The notes under the pieces: model-generated
The model's database searches: none
What the model saw: the letters and a program-made list of their open reading frames with translations, nothing else
What the model was told of the DNA's origin: nothing
DNA from: Calothrix sp. PCC 7507
GTDB lineage: Bacteria > Cyanobacteriota > Cyanobacteriia > Cyanobacteriales > Nostocaceae
NCBI RefSeq assembly: GCF_000316575.1
Contig: NC_019682.1
Span: forward strand, 4,028,001 to 4,092,000
Direction of reading: 5' to 3'
DNA length: 64,000 bases
Shown: positions 1 to 8,437 of the stretch, in pieces
Position numbering within the stretch: the first letter of the stretch is position 1
How the letters are laid out: each line of letters begins with the position of its first letter
Made by a program: the position numbers and the translations under genes

Positions 1-18
1 AGGATTTTTGAATCCAAA

Positions 19-915
19 TCAGACGGTTGCATCATAGTTGGCAGAAAAATAGGAATCTATCAAAGTAGCGGAGCGAATAGGGCGACCTAAATGATACTGA
101 GTATACTGGCGCAAAATCTGCTCAACAGATAACCAGCCATCATCTTTGGCTGCATTAATGGGCATTATCTCTGGTTGCGATAGATGCTGCAGTATAGAAA
201 ATTCCATAGCATTCAGGCGAGTAGAAATCACAGGTATTTCTTGCTGATGGATAACTGTTTGGTAACTATGGCGTGGGGGGGATTGGGGGATGGCAGAATT
301 TATCTGGCTTTCCCTCTGTCTCTCTCGGCGCAAATTTTCCCAAGCCTCTAAACAAACGATTCCACCAGCCGGGATGCTAAATCCTACTTGCCAGTTAGGT
401 TCTGTAAAATTGGGAATTAGGTGTCGCTGAGTTAGACAACAAAGTTGTACTTGGGGTGTCAATCCTGCCAAAGTTAAAAGTTCAAACATCCCATGAGCCA
501 GATTGGCGAAGATACCAGATACATCTGTTCTTGGCAATAACTCCAACTGTTCGAGATGTTCATTGAGTAACTCATAAAGTTCTTCTTGGGGTTGTTCACT
601 CAAAGCCTGACACAGAACTATTTCTGCTAGATACTGGCTAGCAGCTAGTTTTCCTAAATCTTTAGTAAGACCTGGATAAGTTTTTAGCGTTTGTGCTTGT
701 GTAATTTTATCGAGCGATCGCCCATTGGCAATCAGTAGTTCATTCACCACAAACATCCCACTCCTACCACCCAGGCTAGAGTTGTGCTTACGTGCCCCAG
801 GGGCGACTGCTCGAATCAAACCGAACTCCCGTGTCAAAATTGTCACTATTCTATCCGATTCTCCTAGTGCCTGAGTTTTCAGGTTAATTCCCGTCGCTTT
901 ATAAGTTCTACTCAT
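19..915 (-). CDS. recO: DNA repair protein RecO
   Basis: RecO anneals single-stranded DNA and helps RecR load RecA at gaps during recombinational repair in the cytoplasm. The N-terminus has the family pattern: an OB-fold of about 80 residues with [19 protein letters not shown], followed by a G-rich stretch, then a helical C-terminal domain. At 298 residues it is longer than the usual 240-260; the extra length is a hydrophilic Arg/Gln/Pro-rich insert near residues 195-230. The ATG at 915 is the only sensible start. Nothing precedes it except a short tandem-repeat spacer shared with deoC downstream of its promoter side. The family call is secure; the insert has no assigned role. Confidence 0.93.
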   Translation of the reverse strand: MSRTYKATGINLKTQALGESDRIVTILTREFGLIRAVAPGARKHNSSLGGRSGMFVVNELLIANGRSLDKITQAQTLKTYPGLTKDLGKLAASQYLAEIVLCQALSEQPQEELYELLNEHLEQLELLPRTDVSGIFANLAHGMFELLTLAGLTPQVQLCCLTQRHLIPNFTEPNWQVGFSIPAGGIVCLEAWENLRRERQRESQINSAIPQSPPRHSYQTVIHQQEIPVISTRLNAMEFSILQHLSQPEIMPINAAKDDGWLSVEQILRQYTQYHLGRPIRSATLIDSYFSANYDATV

Positions 916-917
916 TA

Positions 918-1033
918 GTCAAAAGTCAAGGGTCAAGGGTCAAGGGTCGAAGATCAAGGGTCGAGGATCAAGGGTCGATGGTCATTTTTTTTTGACTCTG
1001 GACTTTTGACTCTGGACTCTTGACTTTTGACTA
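918..1033. repeat. Short tandem heptamer repeats (GTCAAGG type)
   Basis: The spacer between recO and deoC is made almost entirely of degenerate 7-bp units of the type GTCAAGG/GTCGAGG/GACTTTT on both strands. This is the short tandemly repeated repetitive (STRR) class known from heterocystous cyanobacteria. No gene or clear hairpin terminator lies in it. Confidence 0.85.
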
Positions 1034-1711
1034 TTCACCCTTTTCCAGGTTATCGCGCTGACGGATCAAATCGATACCGCGAGAAGTGCCTAATCTAGTA
1101 GCACCCGCCAATATTAAGTCTAGAGCTTGGCTTACGGTCTGAATACCACCTGATGCTTTAATTCCCACTCTTTCTCGTGCTACTTCCTTCAAAAGCCGCA
1201 CATCCGCCACTGTCGCACCACCATTCCAGCCTGTACTAGTTTTTAAGAATGCTGCGCCTGCTTCCATAGACAACTCAGCCGCCAGCTTTTTTTCCGCGTC
1301 TGTCAGCAGGTTAGTTTCTAAGATTACCTTGACAGTTTGCCCAGTCGCTTCGCAAATTTCGGCAATCTCCCTGTGAACTTCTTCGGTTTTGCCAGCTTTT
1401 AACCAGCCCAAGTTGATCACGACATCCAACTCAGTCGCTCCATTTTCCGCCGCTTCCTGAGCCTCATAGAGCTTAACTGCTGAAGTTGTCGCCCCTGTGG
1501 GGAAGCCAATCACCGTACAGACTTTAGGTTGCTTGTCGTGAAGGAATTCTACTGCCAGGCGCACGTAGGAAGGATGAATACAAACCGCCGCAAAATTAAA
1601 TCTGTATGCTTCTTCACACCATTGCTCAACCTGCTCTGGGGTAGCTGTTGCCGTTAGCAGGGAGTGATCGATAAATGGCGCAATATCAATGTCCGGATAG
1701 TCTGCTGCCAT
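1031..1711 (-). CDS. deoC: Deoxyribose-phosphate aldolase
   Basis: DeoC reversibly splits 2-deoxyribose 5-phosphate into glyceraldehyde 3-phosphate and acetaldehyde in deoxynucleoside breakdown. The 226-residue length is normal. The TIM-barrel class I aldolase residues are visible: Asp96 in ELDVVINLG, the Schiff-base Lys157 in FLKTSTGW and the assisting Lys185 in GIKASGGI. It lies on the same strand as recO and upstream of it, separated by the repeat spacer, so co-transcription is possible but not shown. The ATG at 1711 gives a full family-length protein. Confidence 0.95.
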   Translation of the reverse strand: MAADYPDIDIAPFIDHSLLTATATPEQVEQWCEEAYRFNFAAVCIHPSYVRLAVEFLHDKQPKVCTVIGFPTGATTSAVKLYEAQEAAENGATELDVVINLGWLKAGKTEEVHREIAEICEATGQTVKVILETNLLTDAEKKLAAELSMEAGAAFLKTSTGWNGGATVADVRLLKEVARERVGIKASGGIQTVSQALDLILAGATRLGTSRGIDLIRQRDNLEKGE

Positions 1712-1845
1712 TGTGATTTTTAGTAATTGTTTATTAAAGTTTATAAAAAATTAAGACATTTTTTATAAATTAAACCATATTTATTTACGAATTTACCCTG
1801 AAGACAGCCTGCTGACTTACTCTATTGTCGGCTTTACATCTATCC

Positions 1846-2142
1846 TCAGATTTCTGTAGGTATTCGAGTTGACATTAGACATCTGTCACTTGACGAGGCT
1901 CCACAGAATTTCCCTTTCCCAGTGGCTAAAAAGTCAAGAATATTCTGAGCTAACGCCTTTGATGCCAAATATGGCACACCATTACCAATAGTTTTAAACA
2001 TATTAGTAAGTGACATATTTTCTGGCAACACAAAATTCGCAGGCAAAGATTGCATAGCTAACGCTTCTGCTATAGAAATTCGGTGAACTTTGTAGGGATG
2101 TAAATGTACCTCATTATTGCCATAACAAGCTGTCGTAGAGTG
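1846..2142 (-). pseudogene. C-terminal remnant of a C5-cytosine DNA methyltransferase
   Basis: On the minus strand an open frame from about 2142 to 1846 encodes only the end of a C5-cytosine methyltransferase. It keeps HPYKVHRISIAEALAMQSLP (motif IX region and the start of the C-terminal domain) and TIGNGVPYLASKAL (motif X), then a short tail. The frame is closed by a TAA just upstream, and motifs I-VIII, including the catalytic PCQ cysteine, are absent from the flanking DNA. An ATG at 2055 would give a 69-residue ORF, but that cannot be an active enzyme. It is best read as debris of a lost modification gene, different from the intact methyltransferase at 37.8-39.1 kb. Confidence 0.72.
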
Positions 2143-2211
2143 ACATTATATTAAAGTCTTGCCAAAGATACAATTAGTGTTGTTTAGTAATCAATGACTA
2201 CTATGCTTTTA

Positions 2212-2337
2212 TATAGCAATCAGGCTTAATTTTTGAACAAATTTCAGTAGGTGTATGGTTGGTAATACCTACCTTGTCTAGCTTTTGTTGGGCAATGCCC
2301 ACCTTACGTATTATTGCAAAAATCAGGAATCCTATTA
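2212..2337. repeat. MITE-like inverted-repeat element (TATAG...CTATT family)
   Basis: The ends are imperfect inverted repeats: TATAGCAATCAGGCTTAATT on the left and its approximate complement ending AATCAGGAATCCTATTA on the right. The core holds GGGCAATGCCCACC-type palindromic sequence. The same design recurs at 10086-10444, 12656-12807 and about 37104-37213. It has no coding capacity and looks like a non-autonomous mobile element or its remnant. Confidence 0.65.
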
Positions 2338-2366
2338 TCTAACGAACAATAAAAAGGATTGTGACT

Positions 2367-2618
2367 ATGTATGAACAATTTATAGATTTTGAGGGCATTT
2401 TCAATCTAGTGTTGCAGCAAACTGAAGAATTGATTGAGATCGGATTTGATATTAGCGATTCTTGTGGTGTAACAGAACTTGAATGGATAGCACACAAGTA
2501 TCCAGAACTTACGGCACGCTGCAACAAAGCGTTGCTAGAACTTATTGATAAGCAAGCTGCTATTACTCCTGAGTTTGTAACTGCTGGATACTCTGACAGT
2601 AATTTAGATATTTTTTAA
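2367..2618 (+). CDS. Small acidic hypothetical protein
   Basis: This 83-residue protein is not a family I recognise. It is acidic and helical-looking, with MYEQFIDFEG at the start and no membrane segment, signal or cysteine cluster. An in-frame GTG lies at 2361, but the purine tract AAAAAGGA ending near 2358 is better spaced for the ATG at 2367. The ORF starts about 30 bp after the MITE-like element and stands alone, with a convergent GTPase gene downstream. The ribosome-binding site and clean frame favour a real gene, but its size and isolation leave doubt. Confidence 0.45.
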   Translation: MYEQFIDFEGIFNLVLQQTEELIEIGFDISDSCGVTELEWIAHKYPELTARCNKALLELIDKQAAITPEFVTAGYSDSNLDIF

Positions 2619-2730
2619 CCGCTAATTTATAAGTTGAAAGCCGTTATATTAATTTATATACAACATTGTCAACGTACACAACAGCTTGACGCAAAGACGC
2701 ATAATAAAAACTTTGCGCCTTTGCGTGAGA

Positions 2731-4164
2731 TTATGCCACAACTTCAACTGGCTGCGCTTCTGGTAATAAACGCTTCACACTTTGCTTAACAAAGCCTTGC
2801 AGAAAAGCCATCTGCTGATTTTTTTGAAAGACATTTTGCAAAGTTTGTCGCAATTTATCTAAATTCAAACTATTACCAGAATCGACAGCTATTTCCTGTT
2901 GTTGGAAATATTCAACTAAACTTAACCCTGCTACTCTAGTGAGATAGGCTGCACTCACTCCTTGCACTGCGCCACCAGCGACAAAGGTGACGGCGTTACT
3001 CTTCAAGACAGTGCTAACAGCTTTTGTAGAAAGTTCCACTAAACCCAGTTTCAACATCAAACTTCCCATTGTTCCAGCTACAGTTTGCGCCTGTTCTAGG
3101 GAAAATTTTTGCTGATAGATATTACCTAAATCCATTACCATTTGGCCATTAATCGCCGCAGTCGCCAAGATATCTAGTGCTGGTACTGGGTTAGCAAAGG
3201 CAGCAGCGGCAGCTATCCACTGATATTGTTCAATAATTGGGGTAGCGCGATCGCATCTTGTTTTATTCAACCAGTTTTTCGCTTCAGCTTTCAGCAACTT
3301 AGCTTTCCGCATGGTACTTACCCACACCAGCTTTGCTGATTGCTGTGCCAAAACCTTACTCAACTGCTGCGTCAACTGCTGGATATCTGGCGCTAGTTGT
3401 TCCATCCACTCTTGTACAGAACCATCAACTTCGTGTTTCCGGACTTTGGTGGGAATAGGAGACGCTGCAGTTGCAACTACATTTCCCTGTATCCGCTGTG
3501 TCAATGACAGCAAGATGCTAGCACGTTCATCTGATACATACTGATCTTGTTTATTGAAAACCAGCATTACTTGCTGATTTACTGCTTTTAGCTGCTGTAA
3601 GGTTTGAAATTCTGAATCCGTTAAATCGCCGTTGGTTAAAAACAAGACAAAATCAGATTTTTGGACTTCTGCTAAAACCGCTGCATCTGATTTTTCCCCT
3701 GCTTCACTAAACAAAGGTGGTGTTTCTTGGAAACTGACTTTTTGCTGAATATCCTGCTTTAGCACCTGAATCAAAGTGGTTTTACCCACCGATTTCCCGC
3801 CTGTAACAGCTAGTTTAAGTTCTTCTCTATCTAACTCCAAGAGTAACTGGGCAACTTGCTCCCGCAGTGTACCTAAAGCTGGATGGTTTTCTGCTTCTTG
3901 TGCCAGTTGGTTAATTATGGTTTCAGCTTGAGCGATCGCACTTTCCACTGTTTTCCGATCTAAGACTATACCATCTAGCTGCTCTAAACTACCTTTAGGG
4001 CGATTTTGCCGGAATAACCATAAACCACCACCAACTGCTAAGGCACTAAATAAACCAAACTCACTCACCTGCACTATTGAATCGTGCCAGCTTTGTAACA
4101 TCCACAGGGAAAAGGATAGTCCCAATCCTCCCACTAAAATTGGTCGCTGCAACTTCACAACCAT
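2731..4164 (-). CDS. Membrane-associated GTPase with DUF697-like C-terminus
   Basis: This is a Ras-like/Era-type small GTPase domain embedded in a 477-residue protein. Two hydrophobic segments sit near the N-terminus (about residues 7-25 and 36-52). They are followed by a helical linker, the P-loop GGKSVGKT at 122-129 and the guanine-specificity motif NKQD at 204-207. The C-terminal half is Ala/Val-rich and helical, resembling the DUF697 domain often fused to such GTPases in cyanobacteria. I chose the ATG at 4164 because GGAG lies 4 nt upstream; a longer frame to 4248 would add a cysteine-containing tail with no family support. The cellular role is not established; membrane or envelope homeostasis is only a guess. 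Confidence 0.75.
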   Translation of the reverse strand: MVVKLQRPILVGGLGLSFSLWMLQSWHDSIVQVSEFGLFSALAVGGGLWLFRQNRPKGSLEQLDGIVLDRKTVESAIAQAETIINQLAQEAENHPALGTLREQVAQLLLELDREELKLAVTGGKSVGKTTLIQVLKQDIQQKVSFQETPPLFSEAGEKSDAAVLAEVQKSDFVLFLTNGDLTDSEFQTLQQLKAVNQQVMLVFNKQDQYVSDERASILLSLTQRIQGNVVATAASPIPTKVRKHEVDGSVQEWMEQLAPDIQQLTQQLSKVLAQQSAKLVWVSTMRKAKLLKAEAKNWLNKTRCDRATPIIEQYQWIAAAAAFANPVPALDILATAAINGQMVMDLGNIYQQKFSLEQAQTVAGTMGSLMLKLGLVELSTKAVSTVLKSNAVTFVAGGAVQGVSAAYLTRVAGLSLVEYFQQQEIAVDSGNSLNLDKLRQTLQNVFQKNQQMAFLQGFVKQSVKRLLPEAQPVEVVA

Positions 4165-4373
4165 GATTCTCCGAGCTTTTTGGAAGGTTTCTACTCCAGA
4201 ATAGATCAAAACTCTGGTTCTGCGAATTGGACAGGCACAGGAAGACAATTTTCTTTACTTACGGCTTGTAATATTAATTCCCAAGCTTGGCGATAAGCTT
4301 GGCTGTGCTGCCCACTCCTAAAAATCGCAAAAATGCGATAAAATCACCAGTATGTGTAACCATTACCCAGATA

Positions 4374-4778
4374 ATGCCAGAAACACGGGTTATTTTCTTT
4401 CAGGATGATCGAGGAGAAGTTCCAGTCTTAAAGTGGCTAAACAAATTACTCAAACAAGATCGTAAGGGATATGCGAACTGCATCGCCAGAATTGAGCAAT
4501 TAGCTGAGTATGGTTTTGAATTAAGACGACCCGCTGCAGATTTTCTGCGTGATGGTATTTATGAACTAAGAGCCAAGCACATCAGAGTACAGTATAGAAT
4601 TCTATATTTTTTTCATGGGCAAAACGTAGTGATTTTAGCTCATGCCATCATTAAAGAGGATAACCAAGTTCCAGAGCGAGAAATTGATTTAGCATTAACA
4701 TACAAAAATTTATTCATACTCAATTCAGAAGTTCATACTTATATCGAATCAGAGGAGGAAACAGATGAAGAAAACTAA
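4374..4778 (+). CDS. HigB/RelE-type toxin (phage Gp49-like)
   Basis: This probable type II toxin has 134 residues and a RelE/HigB-like fold, expected to act as a ribosome-dependent mRNA interferase. Supporting features are the N-terminal FFQDDRGEVPVLKWLNKL, the middle IARIEQLAEYGFELRRP and the core GIYELRAKHIRVQYRILYF, typical of the Gp49/HigB family. The end overlaps the antitoxin gene by 14 bp, the usual HigB-first order. I start at the ATG at 4374; an upstream ATG at 4287 would add 29 residues unlike the family. The C-terminal extension of about 35 residues after the core is longer than usual and rich in Glu. Confidence 0.85.
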   Translation: MPETRVIFFQDDRGEVPVLKWLNKLLKQDRKGYANCIARIEQLAEYGFELRRPAADFLRDGIYELRAKHIRVQYRILYFFHGQNVVILAHAIIKEDNQVPEREIDLALTYKNLFILNSEVHTYIESEEETDEEN

Positions 4779-5067
4779 TGATGCACTAAAAATCATTCAA
4801 AGAATGATGAAGTCAGATCCAGAATTACAAGAGATGGTTAGAGAATCATCAATAAATGCTCAAGTATCTCAAATCATCTACGATGCACGCAAACAAGAGG
4901 GACTAACCCAACAACAACTAGCCGCAAAAGTCGGTACTACCCAGTCAGTCATTGCTCGATTGGAAGATGCTGACTATGAGGGACATTCTTTGTCTATGTT
5001 GGCTCGGATTGCAGCCGCTTTAAATCAAAAAATAGAAATTAAAATGTCACCTAAAGAAGTTGCTTAA
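4765..5067 (+). CDS. HigA-type antitoxin, XRE-family helix-turn-helix
   Basis: This 100-residue antitoxin partner of the preceding toxin has an N-terminal helical part (residues 1-35). A Cro/CI-type helix-turn-helix follows at about 36-90, with ARKQEGLTQQQLAAKVGTTQ and SVIARLEDADYEG. The ATG at 4765 has a strong GAGGAGG six to seven bases upstream inside the toxin gene, so the two are translationally linked. Such antitoxins neutralise the toxin and repress their own promoter; an operator should lie upstream of 4374 but I cannot define it by eye. Confidence 0.88.
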   Translation: MKKTNDALKIIQRMMKSDPELQEMVRESSINAQVSQIIYDARKQEGLTQQQLAAKVGTTQSVIARLEDADYEGHSLSMLARIAAALNQKIEIKMSPKEVA

Positions 5068-5384
5068 AACCTAGACCTGGGAGATGTAAGCAACTCAGGC
5101 CTAAAGACACTGAGCTTTTGAGCTTTGTATCCATTGATTAGACAAAATCGTTCCTAACCCAATACCTTCGCCATTTTTCTGTAGGTTGGGTTGAGCGGAG
5201 CAAAACCCAACGCATTTGTTGGGTTTCATGCTTCAAACGCCACTTCACTCAAGTCGGGAACCAGCCCACGTAAGTGGCTCCCCAAGCTACGAATCAAGGC
5301 TTTTTTAAATTTGGCGAAGGTATTGTAACCATGATAGAATAAGACCCCGCAAAATTTAAGTTTTACAGGGTCTTATTTTTTATG
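5068..5384. other. Intergenic: palindromic repeat and hairpin, no gene
   Basis: This holds a GGGTTGAGCGGAGCAAAACC-type palindromic repeat near 5185-5230 (AACCCAAC facing GTTGGGTT), common in Nostocales spacers, then the hairpin listed separately. No ORF with a ribosome-binding site was found. Confidence 0.6.
5338..5381 (+). terminator. Rho-independent terminator-like hairpin
   Basis: A perfect 10-bp stem (AATAAGACCC at 5338-5347 with GGGTCTTATT at 5368-5377) has a 20-nt loop and is followed by a T-run on the plus strand. It would end plus-strand transcripts from the HigBA side. It also lies immediately 3' of the minus-strand tRNA gene, where the T-run is weaker, so it may serve both directions. 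Confidence 0.6.
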
Positions 5385-5461
<77 letters not shown>

Positions 5462-5508
5462 TCGCTTCTTGACTCCCTTAATATAACCTAAAGTCAAAAA
5501 TTTGGCAA

Positions 5509-6462
5509 CTATAAAAGCGATAATTCTCCAACAACTTCTAAACGCTTGTATTTACCCAAGATCATGAACTTTTCTGACAGGCTTTCGGCAACGCTGGGGC
5601 TAATCCAGCCCATCTGTTGGAGTAGGTGAATAGCAACGGCATATTTTGCCCGCTTTGCCCCATCCATAACTTTAATTGCTAATCCCATGCCTTCACCGAG
5701 TCTGGCAATGCACTGCACTCCTTCCGCGCCGGCTTTACTCAGCAGTTCTCCTGGGGAGAGGCGCATTATTTCTGTATCAAATTCGCCATCTCCTGCGACC
5801 AGCGCTGGGTGATGAGTCATCGCCCGGACAATGCGCTCCATATCTAAACTGTTGCTAGAAGCTAGCAAGGCATACAAAGAGGCCATTTGACCGAGTTGCA
5901 TGAGATAGGTCGGTGCGCCGCAGTCGTCATGGGCACTAATAAATTCCTCTGCCGGCATTCGCAGTAACTCTGCTACTTTACCCAAAATCAATTGCTGTAC
6001 TGGGTGTTTGCGTTCTAAGTAGTTAGTCAATGGCCAATGACGTTGTTGACAAACGGCTAACATCCCCGCATGTTTACCAGAGCAATTGTATTCTAGAGGA
6101 CTCTGTTTGCCTTCAGGAATTGGGCATTGGAGTGTAGTTGGGTCGAGGTCAGCTCGCCAAAGAATATTAAATGCTTGCCTTACCTGCTCTACTGTTCCTT
6201 TGTGGGAACTAGTGATGATTGCTAAGTCGCGATCGCTTAAATTGTAGCGTTCGAGTGTGCCTGTAGTGGTGACAGCGAGTGCCTGAAACGGTTTTAGCGC
6301 TGAACGCACAAATGTAGCAGTTTCAGCGTTACCGGCAACTGACAAAACCCTTCCCCTTTCATCGCATACAACAGCGTGGACTATATGCTTTGATTCTATG
6401 ATTCCTTCTCGCAGCAACCTGACTTCTAGTGCTGGAGCTTGAGTTCGTTTTCCCATTGTCAT
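5509..6462 (-). CDS. Asparaginase (AnsII / Rhizobium type)
   Basis: This 317-residue enzyme of the asparaginase II family (PF06089 type) is expected to hydrolyse L-asparagine to aspartate and ammonia in the cytoplasm. It is unrelated to the E. coli AnsA/AnsB fold. Family motifs run in order: SALKPFQAL, ITSSHKGT, YNCSGKHAGML, SAHDDCGAPTY, GEFDTEIMRL, LLSKAGAEGVQ and a final KVMDGAKRAKYAVA. A start at 6456 (MGKR) is equally possible. It is downstream of rsfS and the CGLD27 gene on the same strand, separated from the latter by a 100-bp repeat spacer. Confidence 0.88.
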   Translation of the reverse strand: MTMGKRTQAPALEVRLLREGIIESKHIVHAVVCDERGRVLSVAGNAETATFVRSALKPFQALAVTTTGTLERYNLSDRDLAIITSSHKGTVEQVRQAFNILWRADLDPTTLQCPIPEGKQSPLEYNCSGKHAGMLAVCQQRHWPLTNYLERKHPVQQLILGKVAELLRMPAEEFISAHDDCGAPTYLMQLGQMASLYALLASSNSLDMERIVRAMTHHPALVAGDGEFDTEIMRLSPGELLSKAGAEGVQCIARLGEGMGLAIKVMDGAKRAKYAVAIHLLQQMGWISPSVAESLSEKFMILGKYKRLEVVGELSLL

Positions 6463-6474
6463 GGGTGCAAATTT

Positions 6475-6562
6475 ATCATTTTTTTATCATTTGTCATTTG
6501 TCACCTGTCCTTTGTCATTTGTTTTTTTATTAATAACCAATGACCAATGACCAATGACTAAT
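6475..6562. repeat. Short tandem repeats (TCATTTG / CAATGAC)
   Basis: Degenerate heptamers TCATTTG-TCACCTG and then CCAATGA units read in inverse sense, filling the spacer between the CGLD27 gene and the asparaginase gene. STRR class. Confidence 0.8.
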
Positions 6563-7063
6563 TTAAATCAGATGCCAAACTATAGTACCAATAATAAACA
6601 TTCCCGCCAAGCCAGCAAAGGTAAATTGCAACCGCCGGAGAATGGGTTTGATTTCGTAGGAGACGATTAGGCGATCGCGGTTGAGTAATTCTTTTGGCTT
6701 TGTCCAAGTTTGGCCATCATACCACCCCGACTCCTCATAAAATACGGTTGGGCTGGAGAGGCGATCGCCCACATAAAACCAGCCCAAATAAAGCCTTACT
6801 AGTACCAGTACTACCCCGATACTCGCTCCGGCTGCACTACAGAGGATAAATTGGCCAATATATTTATGTGGGGGGAAACTTGCGGCCGCCACTGGCCCTG
6901 CCACGAGCCAAGATAAGCCCCAAATCCAGGCTATTCTTGTGATGTAACTACGCCGATTTGAAGTGCAATCACGAAACAGCCAGGATATTTTTAACTCTTC
7001 ATATTCATTTAGCGGTTGTTGCTCAGTCGGCACTGGACAATTGGAAACTGAGGACTTAATCAT
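6563..7063 (-). CDS. CGLD27 family membrane protein (DUF1230)
   Basis: This 166-residue protein is of the family conserved in green lineage and diatoms (CGLD27, DUF1230), found in cyanobacteria and plastids. Arabidopsis work links the family to growth under iron or manganese stress, but its biochemistry is unsettled. Seen here: two hydrophobic segments at about 44-63 and 72-92, [20 protein letters not shown] and YDGQTWTKP, the family signature [10 protein letters not shown], and a last transmembrane helix. Its ATG overlaps the rsfS stop by 4 bp (ATGA), so the two are translationally coupled. Confidence 0.85.
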   Translation of the reverse strand: MIKSSVSNCPVPTEQQPLNEYEELKISWLFRDCTSNRRSYITRIAWIWGLSWLVAGPVAAASFPPHKYIGQFILCSAAGASIGVVLVLVRLYLGWFYVGDRLSSPTVFYEESGWYDGQTWTKPKELLNRDRLIVSYEIKPILRRLQFTFAGLAGMFIIGTIVWHLI

Positions 7064-7521
7064 GTAGGCTTACCCCCACCCTCATCGGGTTTTGGAAGTT
7101 CCAGACGCTCTGCATGAGACCAGAACGCCTCTAAATTATAAAACTCCCGCTCCTTGGGCATCATGATGTGAACGATTACATCGCCATAATCTTGCAGTAC
7201 CCAACTTCCCTCTGACTTACCTGCTGTCCGCAAGGGGCGTCTTTGCCACTCAGTTTCTACTTTAGCTTCAATTGCTTCGGCGATCGCTCTAACTTGTGCC
7301 CTAGAATAGCCAGTCATCATGACAAAGTAATCGGCTAGGTAAGATACCTCTGTTACTCTGAGCAACAAAATATCTCCTGCTTTGCGGTCTGATGCGGCTT
7401 CGGCGATAGTTATAGCCAATTCTCCACTCACCTGCTCGCTTTCGCCCTGTGGACTTCTGACCGCACTCTTAGTTGCAGAGACAGATTGTAATGGGAGATT
7501 TCCTTGGAAATAATCAGACAT
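7060..7521 (-). CDS. rsfS: Ribosome silencing factor RsfS (Iojap family)
   Basis: RsfS binds ribosomal protein uL14 on the 50S subunit and blocks joining of subunits when nutrients are short. The conserved core is present: [37 protein letters not shown], a [14 protein letters not shown] stretch and the [10 protein letters not shown] ending. At 153 residues it has an N-terminal tail of about 35 polar residues, common in cyanobacteria. It is first of a probable operon rsfS-CGLD27-asparaginase. Confidence 0.94.
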   Translation of the reverse strand: MSDYFQGNLPLQSVSATKSAVRSPQGESEQVSGELAITIAEAASDRKAGDILLLRVTEVSYLADYFVMMTGYSRAQVRAIAEAIEAKVETEWQRRPLRTAGKSEGSWVLQDYGDVIVHIMMPKEREFYNLEAFWSHAERLELPKPDEGGGKPT

Positions 7522-8437
7522 TAAACCTCAGGTACTTTATCCTTTTTGTTACAACTTTTTACAATCACTGAAAACCAAAAATTGAACTGCATCTGTGCAA
7601 ATTGTTTTTTTGAATACTAACAAAAAAACAGGTGTTTATGCGGCTTGGTCATACCATCGGCTATTTAGATTTTGATATGCAGCAGAAGTCATTTCACTTG
7701 GTTCAGGGATTTGGGCGTGGTATTTGGATATTGGACAAGCATAAGAGCAGACACATTTGCTGAATCATCATGTTTGCCTAATGTCCGGCTAATATCACGT
7801 TTTTCCTTGTCGTCGACTATGCCATTCAAGCAAAAACCAATTGTTGGCAGGAGGGATATTTTACCCAGATGAATCAACTAATGGCTTAGAGCAAGAATTT
7901 CGCAAATTTCGTGCGCCGATAGCTAATCAACTAAACGACCCACATATATCTTAAACCTATATCGGAGTCGGAAAGTTGGTAATTTGCGGATATGAGCCTA
8001 TCTTAACAGTACAACTTCTGGGAGAATTTAGTAGCTTTAAGGTCTGTAGTTACGCTGTGACACCCAAAGCTGAGGTATGTTTCTGAGCAGAATACCGCCG
8101 ATCAAACTCATACCGAGCCTGTCTAAAGTATGAATAGCGATCGCTTCTTAGTATTTCTTAAAGTAGAATCTTCAAATTTTTTGGCAAAAATGCTTGAAGT
8201 GAAATTTTACGCCGCACTAAATCCCGTCATTCATGATTTGGGCGACTTTGGGGTTTTTGCCAGCAGTATGGTGAACTAAAGTTCTCATTGGTCATTTGTT
8301 CTTTGAAATACCAATGACCAATGACTAGTGACAACCTTTACAAGTAAATATGTAACTTAAATGCGTAAAAGCTTACTTTCAGAGATACCACTAATTTGTG
8401 GTTTTCGACTGTATCAAAAATGTACAACATGAGTTAA
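7522..8437. other. Gene-poor spacer of about 0.9 kb
   Basis: Short open frames occur on both strands around 7640-7880 (up to 66 residues) but none has a convincing ribosome-binding site or a motif I recognise, and they overlap each other. The stretch from about 7840 to 8280 reads like decayed coding sequence (short readable pieces broken by stops) but I could not name a source. STRR units TCATTTG...CAATGAC lie at about 8285-8330. Confidence 0.5.

Noticed and set aside
3311-3544. Plus-strand ORF inside the GTPase gene
   Set aside because: It is antisense to a well-supported gene and has no family features.
7672-7877. Overlapping ORFs of 62-66 codons on both strands
   Set aside because: They overlap each other, lack ribosome-binding sites and known motifs, and lie in the gene-poor stretch.
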